Shown piece by piece: positions 12,341 through 24,252 of a DNA stretch of 64,000 nucleotides. Within the stretch, counting starts at the first letter, position 1. Each line of letters starts with the position of its first letter. The stretch lies in NCBI GenBank assembly GCA_030704615.1, contig CM060731.1, forward strand, positions 44,642,001-44,706,000, read 5' to 3'. The position numbers and the translations under genes are program-made. Source of the stretch: Takakia lepidozioides (lineage: Eukaryota; Streptophyta; Takakiopsida; Takakiales; Takakiaceae). Under the pieces are notes generated by a model. The model had not been told where the DNA came from. It made no database searches and worked only from the letters and a program-made list of their open reading frames with translations.

Positions 12341-15300
12341 TACTTTGCAGGCCCTCCCTTCTTCTCACTGAGGTCGTAAACAATGCTTCTTTGATATAGA
12401 ATTTGGCCAATGCCAATCCAGGCAGTCTGGAATTATTGCCTGTTGGATGACAGATTGACAGGAATCTGACAACCGGACCCTCCAAACATCCTTCTTTCAT
12501 CGTGCCATCCTTCCTCTTGGAAAAAGGAGCAGATGAACTCCTCTCTACTGATCAAGTTGTTCAGATGCTTGGACAAGGAGTCTACAGACGACTGCATGAC
12601 AAAGGCTGGTCATACTCTTGAATTAATAACAGATTGATACTGATTCATAGGCTCCAATGTGCCCTATCCAAGCCTGCCAATCAAGAAACTTCACCCTACG
12701 TCCATGCGCAACTCTTTCCTACTGATTGAAGCATAGCACAACACTGTCAGTCGATGTAAATAGTACCAGCCATGGGCATTTCATGAATTTGTAAATCAAA
12801 ACTGCTGTGAAATCCCCTGCTGTGCCCTATCACAGAGTATGCTCCCTGCTAGCATGCAAGACACCACGCACAGAGATTGAACATTTAAACAAGAGTTGGA
12901 AAAATTAAGTAGGCACGCTTGATCCTATTTCTTCAAAACTATGTCCATTGGAGCATCCAGGAAGCCCGGTAGCAAATCTTTTTAAGCTGATTTACTCCAA
13001 CCTCCCTCTTCCAGCAGTGCCTGTAATTAGAGCTTTTGCGGGTCTACAAGGAAACGTCAAACTATAGAGACAATGGCAAGTCTACGACTTCAAAGTTTCG
13101 TGCAGCAATCGTAGACGAAGCCTAAAATTAGGTTATGTGCCGATCCAACACGGTGTTAGAAAAAAACTGCACAAATCAGATTTTGTATTTACAAGCTAAC
13201 CTGGTTCCAATGAAACAACATACCTGATCTATAAGGGTAACCAGTGGCCGGCGTCTACAAACTCTCAGCAGCAGGATTCGTGCTCGATACATTCTCGCTT
13301 GCGAACGGAATTTGCAGATCCAAACTGCAACATGCACCTGACACTCATGAAATAGGCAAGACCTCCGGATTCTCAGTGCATAGAATGCTGGAATGGATGA
13401 CTGACCAGTTAATGGGCGCAGCCTCAAACTTAGGATCATCCTTCAACTGTCTATCAGGCGAATATGTCATAGGCAAGACAGGCACAGGACAGGCTTAAGC
13501 TAAGAGTGCACGTGTGAAATTTCCCCGCTCAAGACTTCAGATCGACCACTATTTTCGAGCTCTGACACAGCAGGCGAAAACATACTTTCCCCTCCAGGCC
13601 AAGCGAGATTTTTCAAGAACAAAAAGTACGACCTGCATTTGAGCCCCAACACATCTCCACAGAAATATACATTTACTTCAAACAAGTACCGGAGATATTG
13701 ACTTGACATCTTTGCCACTCCAATTCTTGCAAGGCGTGAAGACTTCCAAATTTGAAGATTGTTGATGTGCAACAAAGAGCAACCATCTTAAACGTTAACA
13801 AGCTGTTCAATCACATCAATGCAGGGCCCGCTTCTAACCTGCCTTGTTGATAAGCGTTAAAAACTAATCCCAGATGTTTGTGGTTGGTCTCAACTACTGG
13901 AAAGGCTGTTCATGTCAGTGCTTTTAGGCCGTCTCCTGCTTGATTCGCCTTCTCCCGCTTCTGGAAGCCATTCGTCTCAAACCTCCATAATAGCGGAAGG
14001 TTTATGGAACTGCTTTCAAGAGTGGAAGCCGCAATGCAAATAGTTAATGACAGTGGCCTATAGCAGCCACATTATAGCAAAAAGAGAAAGAAAGAACAAA
14101 GAAAGATAGAAAGGACCGTCACAAAACACAGAAAGGCTTGAATTGACATTGAACAGTTCAGTATCTATGGATTAAGGAAAGAGCGCTGAAAATGATTATT
14201 TGTACTTGTTCTCAGACTCGGACAGACGCAAAGAGAAAGAGAGGGGGGATCAAAGCATGACACTGCACAATAATCTTACAATTGGATAAAAGAAACGATA
14301 GCAATCAGACAGATTTTTCGAGTTCAATGATGTGTTTGCGAGAGGAAGAAGGGGGACAGAGAGAGAGAGAGAGGCGCGACAGGCACCTGGAGTATCTCAC
14401 CCTGAAGAGAAAGACATATGCTGTAACTTGTGAGAGGAAGAGAATAGAGAAGAATAGATTATTTTGTTGCAACAAACCGCAGATATTTCGATCAGATGAA
14501 AGATGACTGAGATCGGAATTGAAATTTGCTCACGAGACAGGATTGAAATATTGTGCGATGAAGCGAAGGAACTTCTCATCGCAAATCTGAGGGGCACGCA
14601 AAATTATCAAGAATTTATATCAATGCTCTCTACCACCCCCGAATCTCGTGTCCTCAGTTTGCTTTCTGATGTCAATTTGCCGTTCAATCAAATTTTGTAT
14701 TTCATCTTCCGGTCACATAATGCGTCGCCAGGCACGCAAGAGTCACCCCGTCCGGTTTCCCGGTTCCGGCTCACCAGGGACGATCGGGAACCCTGCTTCT
14801 GACTTCTGACAGAAATACTTTCTTTTGGCTACAGCCAGCCACTCAAGTTTATGCAAGGCATTAAACTACCATGACAAAAAAGTACATCGGAACTGCGGGC
14901 TTCGACTGCTCTCAACGAACACTTGATCATCACCCAATGAGTACCGGCAAGGAGTTACCTACCACGGCTGCGATGTTCAGTATCTGCAGAAGAACGAGAG
15001 AAACCAGGAGTCATTTGGCCAATGCTCTACCAGTATTCAGTGCAGTGCAAGAACACGTGTGCTACATTCAGGGCAAGAACAGCAAGCCTGGCAGGGTTCG
15101 CTTGCCCTGCAAACCCGGCGCGTGTGCGCGCATACATGTAGCCGCATAGGATTGCAAGGCCAAAGAGCACATGATTTTGCATGTGGGACCCCACCGTGAC
15201 TCGAAATTCAGGAAACGGGTCGGAACTCGGTACCCATGTTTCTCCGGAGAGTCCAAATCTAGCAAACGTAAACTTGTGGGCCACGCACAGCACCACATTT

Positions 15301-16533
15301 CTTTCGCCACAATCCCGGTTGGGACTCGGGAGTTCGCCACTACACTTTCATGGGGAGTTGAAATGAAGTTGACTGTGGAGTCTCCGGGATTTCGTTTCCC
15401 TACGTGAGTCGATCTGTTGTCCCGTGCACAAGATTCTTAGAAACCCCTTGGATATTCGGATATATCTGAGCAACTTCCAAGGCCATGATAGAGTGTGACG
15501 TGACAGAGCACAGCCATGGGGTGACATCAGGCCTTCACATGCACCCCATTGCGACAATCTGCGAGCGAAAACCAGTGTACATAGAATGGAATTGAAAGGA
15601 AGTATTATGACCGACTCTACAAACCAGTTTGAAGCTGGATCAGTGCAAGCCATAACGGGGGACAAACACCATACAAACGTGCGCACAAAACGCTTTGCCA
15701 CCAAAACTTACCAGCACCCAGCACCAACCGACAGCACATGGTTCTGACTGTCCACAAATATTGTGGAGAGGGGCAGCTGCCACAGTATGGAGATTCGAAC
15801 CTGGAACCTGGAACAGCTAGTTTAGGCTGCCCCAGTACAGTCGTAAACCGTCAGGGCGGCTAAAAAGCGTTGGTTAGTCCTTTGCAGAGACGGTTACCTA
15901 TCTAATCGGACGGGCCCACACGATGTTGGCGTGCCCCGACCGACTCCGAGCTCAAATCCCTAAACTCTCGAGATAGTCATGTTGATTTCATCTGTATACA
16001 CAGCTGAACCACCCTTTTGTCGTATAAATAAGGTGGCACTCGTTGAACAATAGAACCGCATTTTCCACGTTTTTCTTAAAAGGGTGAGATTTTAGAGCCT
16101 AGGGTTTTGAGTCGTCGTCTCTCTAGGGAGGGCCCGCAAGAACCTCTGCAGCTACAAGATGCTCTCGGGCTGTTGTGAGCCTCCTTCCGTGTTCATATTT
16201 AAGTTAGCCTTTGCGGAGTTCGCAGTTGGCAGGTCTTCTCTGACTGAACGCATGTCCGCTTCTTCGTCAGCTTGCTACCGAAAAAGCTCCTTGGACTGAA
16301 GTATTGGCAACAGAAGACTGTGTTTGAACTTCGAACGCTCCTTGGGGCCTTGGCTCAAAACAATTGGGATGGATGGGATGGATGACGGTCTATGAGGCAG
16401 TTGTGGAGTCGGCACCCTAACAATATGGCACCAGTCGGTGTGCAAGCGATGGGATTTCCTGCCTTCTAGTCCCGGCTTTGTCGTACTCAGTCCTTGTTAA
16501 GAATCGTACTTCTTCTCTTTCGATTCCCAGACC
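12341..16533. other. Intergenic, upstream of PHO1; no gene recognised
   Basis: Holds the PHO1 promoter and 5' UTR, which I could not delimit. Several 60-120 aa frames exist (for example 14503-14802 plus and 15348-15704 minus) without recognised motifs. A GA-rich run lies near 14345-14385. A TATA-like TATAAATA lies at 16023-16030. Confidence 0.4.
16023..16030 (+). promoter_or_regulatory. TATA-like element
   Basis: TATAAATAAGG stands in a GC-balanced context about 500 bases before the decayed F-box reading frame at 16534. It could be a remnant promoter of that gene copy or part of an LTR. Nothing else in the sequence proves transcription. Confidence 0.3.
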
Positions 16534-17035
16534 ATGGATGCAGCATTTGGACTAAGCATGAGGACTGTGTTCTCACGTGTTTTCAACCAGCTCTTGAGCT
16601 GCTGGAAGCAATTTCCATCTCTGATTCTTCGAGCCAGTTCTAACAGAACTGGTGGTGGACAGATAAAAGGCCTACGAGCTTACCATGGTAAGCTTGACTC
16701 AGATGATGACATTGGACCTGTGAAGCCGCAAGTGTATGACTCAGTTTCCGCCGGTTGGAAAGAGACTGAAGACCTGCCACATTTTATTGACAGGGTTTAA
16801 GACACATGTGATCTGTGGCAATGTTATCTACGCCATGCTCACCACGGATCTGCCAAGCGAGTTTGTTTGTATATGACACAGCGAGTGGTATATGGAGTAA
16901 GCATGGACGCCCAATTCTCTCAATTGTCACGGACGCCTTTTAATGGTTGGGGCAAAAATGATGTGCCGAAAGCCATTCTCCTGTGGGAATTCAGAGTTTT
17001 GACTGGCTTCCTGATCGACTGAACCACAGATTACA
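16534..17035 (+). pseudogene. Decayed F-box/kelch-like gene fragment
   Basis: The 88-aa frame 16534-16800 ends with VYDSVSAGWKETEDLPHFID. This corresponds to VYDSISKCWNGTGNLPDSLN in the intact F-box protein at 21895-23091. Past the stop, other frames continue the same alignment: HVICGNVIYAM, a YDTASGIWSKHG-like piece, then PKAILLWEFRVLTGF against RAILLWELKVSTLEL. At least two frame disruptions and the lack of an F-box show a 5'-truncated, inactivated paralogue. The alignment is by eye; the homology claim rests on the shared order of several short motifs. Confidence 0.7.
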
Positions 17036-18782
17036 CAGTTTGACCAACGCATGTTGATTTGCATCTGGGACTGACTTTCCTGCTCCTTTCCACCCTAAGG
17101 AAATAAAGATTTTGTCTTCAAATGATAGGCCTGCTTTAGCTTCGCTGTACTCTGCCCCAAGGTAGAGACTATACCCATGGTTGTATACAGTCACTATGTT
17201 CTGCAATTTGCAAGTACATGTCACCGATGGGGTTATGTGCCATGCACTCCTCCCTTTCAGGGGATTCACAGCATGAGTAGGTTTGAGAGGCCCAGGCTAA
17301 CATGAAGAAGGAATCTCAATGACCCTTTTTGCACTTGTAATTTAGTTCTACGCCAGAGCCCTTGCATGGGGCACTGCTTGTGTTCAGCGTGGAATGTGTT
17401 ACCTCCTCCTCAATCAGGGGCCACTCAGTACCTGTCGGATGATTGTAGGTGGATGAGCAGGAGGCAGCAGTGGGGCCAAATGCCTGACCGGGCATTACGA
17501 TTTTATACCTAAGGTGATATCCGCAGCACACAACTGGAATCAAGAAGCATAAACGATAGTGAGAAAAACATTTGCGCGGAGAGCAACTTATAGACCTGAA
17601 GACATTCTGGGTCAGCTGCCACAAGAAGAGGGGAGGGGAGGGACGTGACATATTTCTGAAGGAAGCGTTTGCCATAACAGACACTAGAGAGAAGGGAACG
17701 AGGGGTTTTGGGCAAGGAGAGACATGCAAAAAGCTAGATGAGAAAGTCGAGAGATTCTCTGAGGTGGAGAGGTGAGAGAGAGTGAAATGGTCAAACCACA
17801 CTAGAGAAAGGCAAAGAAACCAGTACAAGGCTTGAAGTCACTAGCTCAATGGCTCGCAGGAATAGCAAAAGAGACGCAGTCTGGAGAAAGTGTGCAGAGA
17901 GCTACCTAACTCGGACAAGCAGGGTAGGTGAAGATTGTCACAAGTGATGGAGATATTCCGCCACTAAGTTGCCATGATTAATGCAATGCTCTTCCCATGA
18001 AGCTTTTTGCCACTCAGGACATTGCTCAGTAATAGTATCAGAAACTGCAATCAGACTTAAGAGTTTCTGCTACCACCTGGGGGTCCTGCAGTTCAGTTCA
18101 GCAATCATGATCCAAAAGCTGTCGATGCAGGAGTGACCAAATGGGTCAATCGATGGAACCAAACTGCACTGCAGATGGAGGTGGATAAACCCTGTTTTTT
18201 TCACTCTGCTTCCAAGGTTCCTTTGCTGTTGTCCAAACAGGAGAAATAGTTTTGGAGGGAATTCTGGTGTTGCAAGTGATCAATACACAGCAAAGGGATC
18301 AAAATAAACCTAAAAGATTTCCCTGTACCAATAAGAGCTTGTACGAGTTTTGCAGTGTCTTGCACTTTTTGGAGATCAAATAGGAGGAAATGCTCTGGGC
18401 CATGATCAAACGTTGTTTCAACTGATTCAAGGGCTGAATCCTCAAACTTACGTTCCTGACAAGACAGTGAGAGAAACCACCGATATTTGGCAGAACCAGT
18501 AACTCGAGCGATTAAGTGCTATCATCTGTGCAGCACAAAAAGAGCCCACTGTTATTTCTTTTCGCTCACATTTATGAGACATTTCTCAGGCGTAGGATGG
18601 TGTATGTCTTCAGTGTTTATACTCATGAATATTAGACTTTAGGCTGTGAGACCATTTGTTGATTTTTAGGCAGATGTTTGGGTAAAGAAAACATCCCAAC
18701 TTGAGGAAGCTCTTGCATGAGCTTTTTGACATGAATAAATTGAAAATTGAGCTGATTACTGACTTGGCATGATCACTAACTT
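17036..18782. other. Intergenic; no gene recognised
   Basis: The 170-aa minus-strand frame at 17316-17828 is Ser/Cys/Phe-rich with no recognisable motif and is probably chance. Nothing else stood out. Confidence 0.35.
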
Positions 18783-18868
18783 ATGGCTACCCATGTTTCT
18801 GGTTTCCTTTCACTATCATACTGCACGTTGTATGATAGTGGAATCAAACCGGAAACATGGGTAGCCAT
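18783..18868 (+). ncRNA. miRNA-precursor-like hairpin (strand not determined)
   Basis: Two 38-base arms (18783-18820 and 18831-18868) pair at about 34 of 38 positions around a 10-base loop. The left arm starts ATGGCTACCCATGTTTCTGG; the right arm ends AAACATGGGTAGCCAT. Length, short loop and a few internal mismatches suit a plant MIR foldback. It could also be a tiny MITE or a recent inverted duplication. I recognise no known miRNA family in it. Confidence 0.45.
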
Positions 18869-19308
18869 TGTAAATTTATACACACATACCAAGAGTTGTG
18901 TCCCTCCAAGATTCACCATATGACGTGTTGAATCCATTAGTGAGCAGCCATTAAAAGGCTCATCTGGACACAATTATGTTGAAAGGGCACAACGGAATTC
19001 ATACAAGATGGGCGGTCCTCGAGTGAAATGGCAACCGTCGGAGCCCTGAAAGGGTGCATCACTTGAAGAGGAAGTCCATCTTCCGCGGCGAGGCGTTGAT
19101 TCTAGGGAGAGAAAGAGCATCTAGTTCTATGATCTTTGCTTACATAGCAGGTTGATACTTCTAAGGAGATTCAGATGCATCCACATGTGGGGTGGAGTTG
19201 TTCTAGCTAATTTTTTCTGTCCAGACTCTTCATGTCTCTCTTTTACGATTCGATTGACATAGCAAAAGCTACAATTAGGTCGAGCTAACGGTGTTTTGTG
19301 ACTATAGG

Positions 19309-19962
19309 ATGGGTTGCAATTCTTCAAAGACGGTGAGAATATATTGCAAGGCCAACCCTGACTACCACTTGGCTGTTCGGAAGGGAGTAGGAACTGGGGT
19401 GGTCTTGGTTGGTTCGGATACTAAAGATAATAGTACTTTGTGGATCCTTGACCTACGTATGAGCAAGAAGTATCAGTGGAAGGATGCATTCTCAATCGTC
19501 CATAAGACAACTAAGCAAGCTGTCAAACATGCAGAGGCGATGGGTAGGCAGGTTATATTGACTGATTATGATCCGAAGGTATTGAATGAGAAGGTTTTGT
19601 GGGCCCCTAGCGGGGATGTGGGTGGTGGCTACCGTGCACTAGCCCCTGCAAAAAGACCTCCACCACAACCAGACAAGAAAGGGAAGAACAAACCAAAAAA
19701 GAAAGAACCAGAGAAAACAGCCGTGGAAAAGCAAGAATCAGTCGAAGAAGGCAAAAATATATCTGAAGGAAAAGACGAGGACAAGTTGGTCTTGCATGCG
19801 TTGCGATGCATGGCATGCGCTGAATTGGAAGGACCCACCGGGAACGACGAGCCACATCGTATGAAAGAGAATACACTCGTCATTCTCTTCAAGGACAGCA
19901 CACAGGATGGACCTGGAAAAGTCGCTCTCAACCAGCTCTGGAAAATGGACCAGGCTGTATAA
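19309..19962 (+). CDS. EUL-type lectin with acidic/basic insertion, 217 aa
   Basis: Euonymus-type (EUL) lectins are nucleo-cytoplasmic beta-trefoil carbohydrate-binding proteins linked to stress responses. Residues 9-112 match the EUL fold: VRIYCKANPDYHLAVRKG, LWILDLRMS, FSIVHKTTKQAVKHA, VLNEKVLWAPSGDVGGGYRA. The final strand-like segment resumes at about 160-213 (NTLVILFKDSTQDG ... NQLWKM). Between them is a ~50-residue Lys/Pro/Glu-rich, probably disordered insertion. The ATG at 19309 is chosen because the frame upstream has no ATG and because MGCNSSK is a classic N-myristoylation plus palmitoylation start, which would tether the lectin to a membrane; that is inference. An acceptor-like TGACTATAG just before the ATG hints at a 5' UTR intron. 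Confidence 0.8.
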   Translation: MGCNSSKTVRIYCKANPDYHLAVRKGVGTGVVLVGSDTKDNSTLWILDLRMSKKYQWKDAFSIVHKTTKQAVKHAEAMGRQVILTDYDPKVLNEKVLWAPSGDVGGGYRALAPAKRPPPQPDKKGKNKPKKKEPEKTAVEKQESVEEGKNISEGKDEDKLVLHALRCMACAELEGPTGNDEPHRMKENTLVILFKDSTQDGPGKVALNQLWKMDQAV

Positions 19963-20894
19963 TTGAACAATATATGATATGACTCCCTCTTTACAACCAC
20001 TTGAACTTACCTGGATGATTGTATAGTGCAGCAAAGGGTTACATTACAATAACTCTAATTCGTATGCTAGTGGCTGGACACTTTCCTTTCTCAAATCACG
20101 AATGCATGAACTATGAGGCGGTTGAAGCGACGGTCGATTTCATGTTCTATGCATCATTTGGACAATCTTGATCGGCTAACTATTCACATTGAAGTTTCTC
20201 AAATCCGAGCTACCGGTTTCGTACATTTACATGAACATGAGGTAATGGAATTGGGGGATCTCAAGGAGAAAGTCCCCCTCGGTACTAGTAAGCGAAGTTG
20301 GCACTGTGCTTAACATGGGGAAGTCACGTAATGGGGGACAAGTTGGGTATACTAATTCATTACCAATGCAATTGGTGAACTATTTAATCCAATGATTTCA
20401 TGGATCAGAATAAGGGGAAGAGATGTGACCACAACGCCCTGTCTATCGATTTGGCGAGAAAGGTAGACGAGAAGATTATGGAGTGTCGGAAATGGAGGGG
20501 TGGTGAAGGAGAGTAAGAGGGTCTTGATCAAATGGGGAAGGGGCATAAGTAAAGGTGAAGCTTTACGTACGTATGAATCTCTTGAATCAGCATAGCATTC
20601 CTTATCCAGCGAGTCTCTCGAGTAACCATCAGAGAATTTCTTGAGGACGAGTTCAATCACACCTCATGTTTAGAAATCATATACAAGTCAGTTCTATACC
20701 TATGTAAACTTGGTGATGGTGATCTCTAATTTTTTTCTAACGTCCACGGAACTTAGACCATAGATGGGACGATGAGGTAGGTCTGCTGTACCATGAGGAG
20801 CAGTCCGATGGAAAGATTTGAATGGCGAGGTGTTTTACAAGGTCTAGACCGACCTTCGATTGAATACCATTTTAAATGTATCAAACTTGAATCC
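19963..20894. other. Intergenic; no gene recognised
   Basis: Short frames only. A faint relative of the SINE-like core (TTCTAACGTCCACGGAACTT) lies near 20736-20756. Confidence 0.35.
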
Positions 20895-20985
20895 AGCTCA
20901 AGGAAAATAATGACATGCTTCTGGATGAGTACATGGCCATTAAAAAACAAAAAATCCAGAAGCATGTCATTATTTTCCTGGAGCT
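20895..20985 (+). ncRNA. Near-perfect hairpin, small-RNA precursor candidate (strand unknown)
   Basis: Arms 20895-20926 and 20954-20985 are reverse complements over 31 of 32 bases. The left arm contains AAAATAATGACATGCTTCTG. The loop is 27 bases. Such perfection suggests either a young MIR-like locus or a recently formed inverted repeat. No coding content is evident. Confidence 0.45.
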
Positions 20986-21894
20986 ACCCGGGAGCTACCG
21001 CTCACATACAGGCCCCTTAATTATAGTGAGAGGAGAAAATAACCTCTTTCACAGTAACCTCGCCATGAAGCACAAGGCTCAAGGGACAACGCAGGGGGAG
21101 AAGACTCTACCACATCCGTCAAGGTAGCAAGATTTAAACCCAAATCACCTGGGTGGTATCCAATTTGAGCTCCGGACTGGTGGTCCATTTTGGGTTGTCG
21201 AGATTAAGAATTTGTAGGGTGCTGCATGTTAGCATGCAAACGTTTTGAGGCTCTTGTTTCAGATTAGCATCTAGGCTGGTTGTGAAGATTTTTCTCAAGA
21301 ATGTCTACCGAATGGTAGGTGATGATACCGAACTGCTAGTATGGATGTTGACGTGCTTCATGTGATTTAGTCAAAAACGTAATTTCAGGACGATGGAAAT
21401 TGGCAGGTGATTGCGAGGCCTTAAATAATCCACCTCATCATGGATTCATGTGCATCTCTACCGCTTATCATTCTATGGTCTCAAGAAATTTCCTTTACAT
21501 CTATCTAAAAGAAGTGTGTCTAATTACAAAGTAGGAGAATACATTGTCACAATGCTTCAAGATTGCATTGTGAACGAGACCCTAGCTCAACAATTTTGAC
21601 ATTTAGCGGGATTTCAAGAAAATTCTAGACCTTGATGTTGCCGTCTACAGCCATACTACTGATTTGTCTTGCCCTTTGAGCATCTTGTTGTAAATTGAAG
21701 TCGCAGCATGGGCTACCAAGCCGAAAAAAACAAAACAGCGTTCCACATGTGACCCATTGCAGTGAAACCAAGATATTACACCACACTCAATGGACCCTCA
21801 ATTAATAAAAGGTGCATCGGGCGAGAAGAGTTTTGTCTTGATGTACTGGCCAGTATCCAATTAATAAGTTGCACGAAGATGCACTAAAGACTAG
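20986..21894. other. Intergenic between hairpin and F-box 3' end
   Basis: No gene recognised. It should include the 3' UTR of the minus-strand F-box gene ending at 21895. Confidence 0.35.
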
Positions 21895-23091
21895 TTAGGC
21901 TATTGTACTAAAACTAAGAGAGCCAACCACGCTGCTACAATATTCTACATGTGTCTTTGGATTGAGACGCAGCCATCGCCACTCTGCTTGCACCAAGTCG
22001 TACACCACAGTTCGGGATGTTCCGCCTGCAACCAAGACTACGAGATCACAATACAACACCGGCTGTACTGAATACCACCCAGCAAACTCTGAAAAATAAC
22101 TGTGGTCACGCATTTCATCAGGTAGTCTCGCAATCTCCTTCAGCTCCAAAGTTGAGACCTTCAACTCCCATAGTAGAATCGCTCTTGGTTCCTCCCTTGC
22201 TCTTGCTCTCCTATCAATGCCAACTACTAATACGCGCCCCCGACTCTCCAAAAGGTGTGGCCGGTCTAAACAAGTGGGCATCTCTATTGGAACCTCCCTC
22301 CATACACCACAACGAATGTCGTAAGCCAACGTGCAATCCCCAATGAATCGTCTGCGAGATGTAGTCTTGAAACCCAATACGTATAATAAGTTGTCGCAGA
22401 TCGCATGTGTTGAAATGGTCCGATAACCAACGTTTAAGGAGTCCGGCAAGTTTCCTGTTCCATTCCAACACTTGGAAATCGAATCATACACTAGCGTCCT
22501 CGAAGGTCCGTTTATTATATCCTCCTCCTCATGGGTTATCATAATAATTTTGTACGCCTTAGTACATCGATCTACTACAAGTTTTGTTAGGGGCGAGCGT
22601 CGACATTTGTAAGGAAAATCTGGAAGTTGGATGCAGCACTTCAAGAGAGGGTTGCAGACACAATATATATGCGACTCCTCGGACGTACTTGATCGAATCA
22701 AAAGCAGTCCTGCATCTGCAGCAATAATGCTGTCAATGAAAATCTCTGTCTTTATAAATCCCTTTGTGCGACGCAAGTGGTCTTTCAGGAATTGAATGTC
22801 GATTGCGTGCAGTAAGTTGCTTATGGGATCAAAAACTGTGATGTAGCTCAAACTGTCAACCGAGATGAAGTACAATGGTTCCCCTTCACCAGGGGCAAGC
22901 CCAGACGAGCGATGGCTGATGCAGAGCTGAAGGAAACTTGGAGATGGCAGGAGAGAATTCCATCTCTTGCACACTGACCGTAGCCGGCACAGGTGTGGAT
23001 ACGGCAAGCGTACTAACACTGTGTGCGCTACTAACTCCAAAGGCAGCTCAGGCAACTTCTGGATCTCTTGTGGCTCCACACTCTCATCCAT
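21895..23091 (-). CDS. F-box/kelch-like protein, 398 aa, intronless
   Basis: Likely substrate-recognition subunit of an SCF ubiquitin ligase (family role; substrate unknown). The F-box lies at about residues 13-57: LPELPLELVAHTVLVRLP, LCRLRSVCKRWNSLL, SPSFLQL. The C-terminal region has kelch/FBA-like segments: YFISVDSLSYITVFDPISN, SRTLVYDSISKCWNGTGNLP, CTLAYDIRCGVWREVPIEMP, ILLWELKVSTLELKEIARLP and RTVVYDLVQAEWRWL. The start ATG is followed by an acidic leader (MDESVEPQE), and no in-frame ATG precedes it closely. The single-exon structure and length fit plant F-box proteins. A decayed relative lies at 16534-17035. Confidence 0.88.
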   Translation of the reverse strand: MDESVEPQEIQKLPELPLELVAHTVLVRLPYPHLCRLRSVCKRWNSLLPSPSFLQLCISHRSSGLAPGEGEPLYFISVDSLSYITVFDPISNLLHAIDIQFLKDHLRRTKGFIKTEIFIDSIIAADAGLLLIRSSTSEESHIYCVCNPLLKCCIQLPDFPYKCRRSPLTKLVVDRCTKAYKIIMITHEEEDIINGPSRTLVYDSISKCWNGTGNLPDSLNVGYRTISTHAICDNLLYVLGFKTTSRRRFIGDCTLAYDIRCGVWREVPIEMPTCLDRPHLLESRGRVLVVGIDRRARAREEPRAILLWELKVSTLELKEIARLPDEMRDHSYFSEFAGWYSVQPVLYCDLVVLVAGGTSRTVVYDLVQAEWRWLRLNPKTHVEYCSSVVGSLSFSTIA

Positions 23092-24252
23092 CTTAGGGCC
23101 CTAAGCTAGAAGTAGCATAGCAATGGCAGAAAGGGCGAGAGTGGAAGACTCGTGCACTAGCAATCTGACCCTCGAGGATCCGGATAGTATGAACAAAGAT
23201 AGAGAAACCTGGGACTCGGAAAAACCCTCCAAGGTACCCAAAGCAGGACCACTTGAGCTAGGTATAACACGTGAGTGCTTGAACTCGCAATAGTTCCTAG
23301 AGGCTGTCCTCGAGCAATATTTGCTGGATACCATCAACAAAGTGAACACAGTGTATATATAAAGAGTTCGAACTTTAACGGTCACAGCTTTTCATATTTT
23401 GGTCATACTTTTCTCCATTTAGAGACGGATACTACTTTTTCAAACGCATAACGTTTCTTTAAAGTTTCCGATAGTAATTGTGTCACCCCGTGCACAATTG
23501 GTTATCCCAGAACATTGGGAACAGAAATTTTCTTAACGAAAGTCGCTACTTAACAGATTAACAGCGGAAATGGCTGCTACTAACGGGAAGTCTGGACCCC
23601 TTCTTATGTTTCTGGGTTGTCATAGTCTTCCTTTCATCTCTCAAAAATGCCTCCCTTGTCTCAGGCCATCTCTCTGCCTTGTCAATCCATTTCTGGGTTA
23701 TGTGTCGTCCTCACTATTCCTCATCAGGCACCCTCTTCTCGCTCTCAAACCCACTCCGCCTGGTCCTATGTATCTGGCATGCATCACCGTGTGATAGCTT
23801 TGAATTCTCTCACACAGCCTGGCGTGGTTCCTCTCTCGCATACAAGCGTCTTCAATTCTCCTCCTCCCCTCCTCGCAATCTTTGAATATTCCTATAATCG
23901 CTGCAGGACTAGCTACAAAAGACTGCTAAGGGCGAGTTTGGAGTGTGAATGTATGTCTGGTGTCCCTCAGTGTCCCCGGTATGCTCTCCGTTCCTATCTC
24001 TTTGGTGCCGCAATTCTTTATGCACTCTGCGTGTATAATGTCGTACTCAATCTCTCTGGTATGATGTTCATTTTAATGCTTAATCAATCCGTGACCTGCC
24101 CTTGGGTAATCTGCAAAGACTTCCATATCCTGGTAGGCTAGCTCAAATCCAGCTGAAGGAAAGCTTCTGTGTAAGGTGTACCATGAGTATTGTATTTGGG
24201 GGAGATGACACGCATGTGCGACATCACCCGCTAATTGATGTTAGTTTTCCAG
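23092..24252. other. Intergenic / unresolved 5' exon of the DEG8-like gene
   Basis: The DEG8-like protease needs a chloroplast transit peptide exon here. A candidate is the ATG at 23647, which opens a Ser/Pro-rich frame (MPPLSQAISLPCQSISG). I could not fix its splice donor. A second overlapping candidate starts at 23570. Confidence 0.35.

Noticed and set aside
15788-15810. GGTTCGAATCTCC on the minus strand, like a tRNA T-arm
   Set aside because: No acceptor, D or anticodon stem could be built around it.
17316-17828. 170-codon minus-strand frame
   Set aside because: No motif, odd composition, partly antisense to a GA-rich run; not convincing as a gene.
21128-21145. GGGTTTAAATCTTG on the minus strand, tRNA-like
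   Set aside because: Poor B-box match and no cloverleaf.
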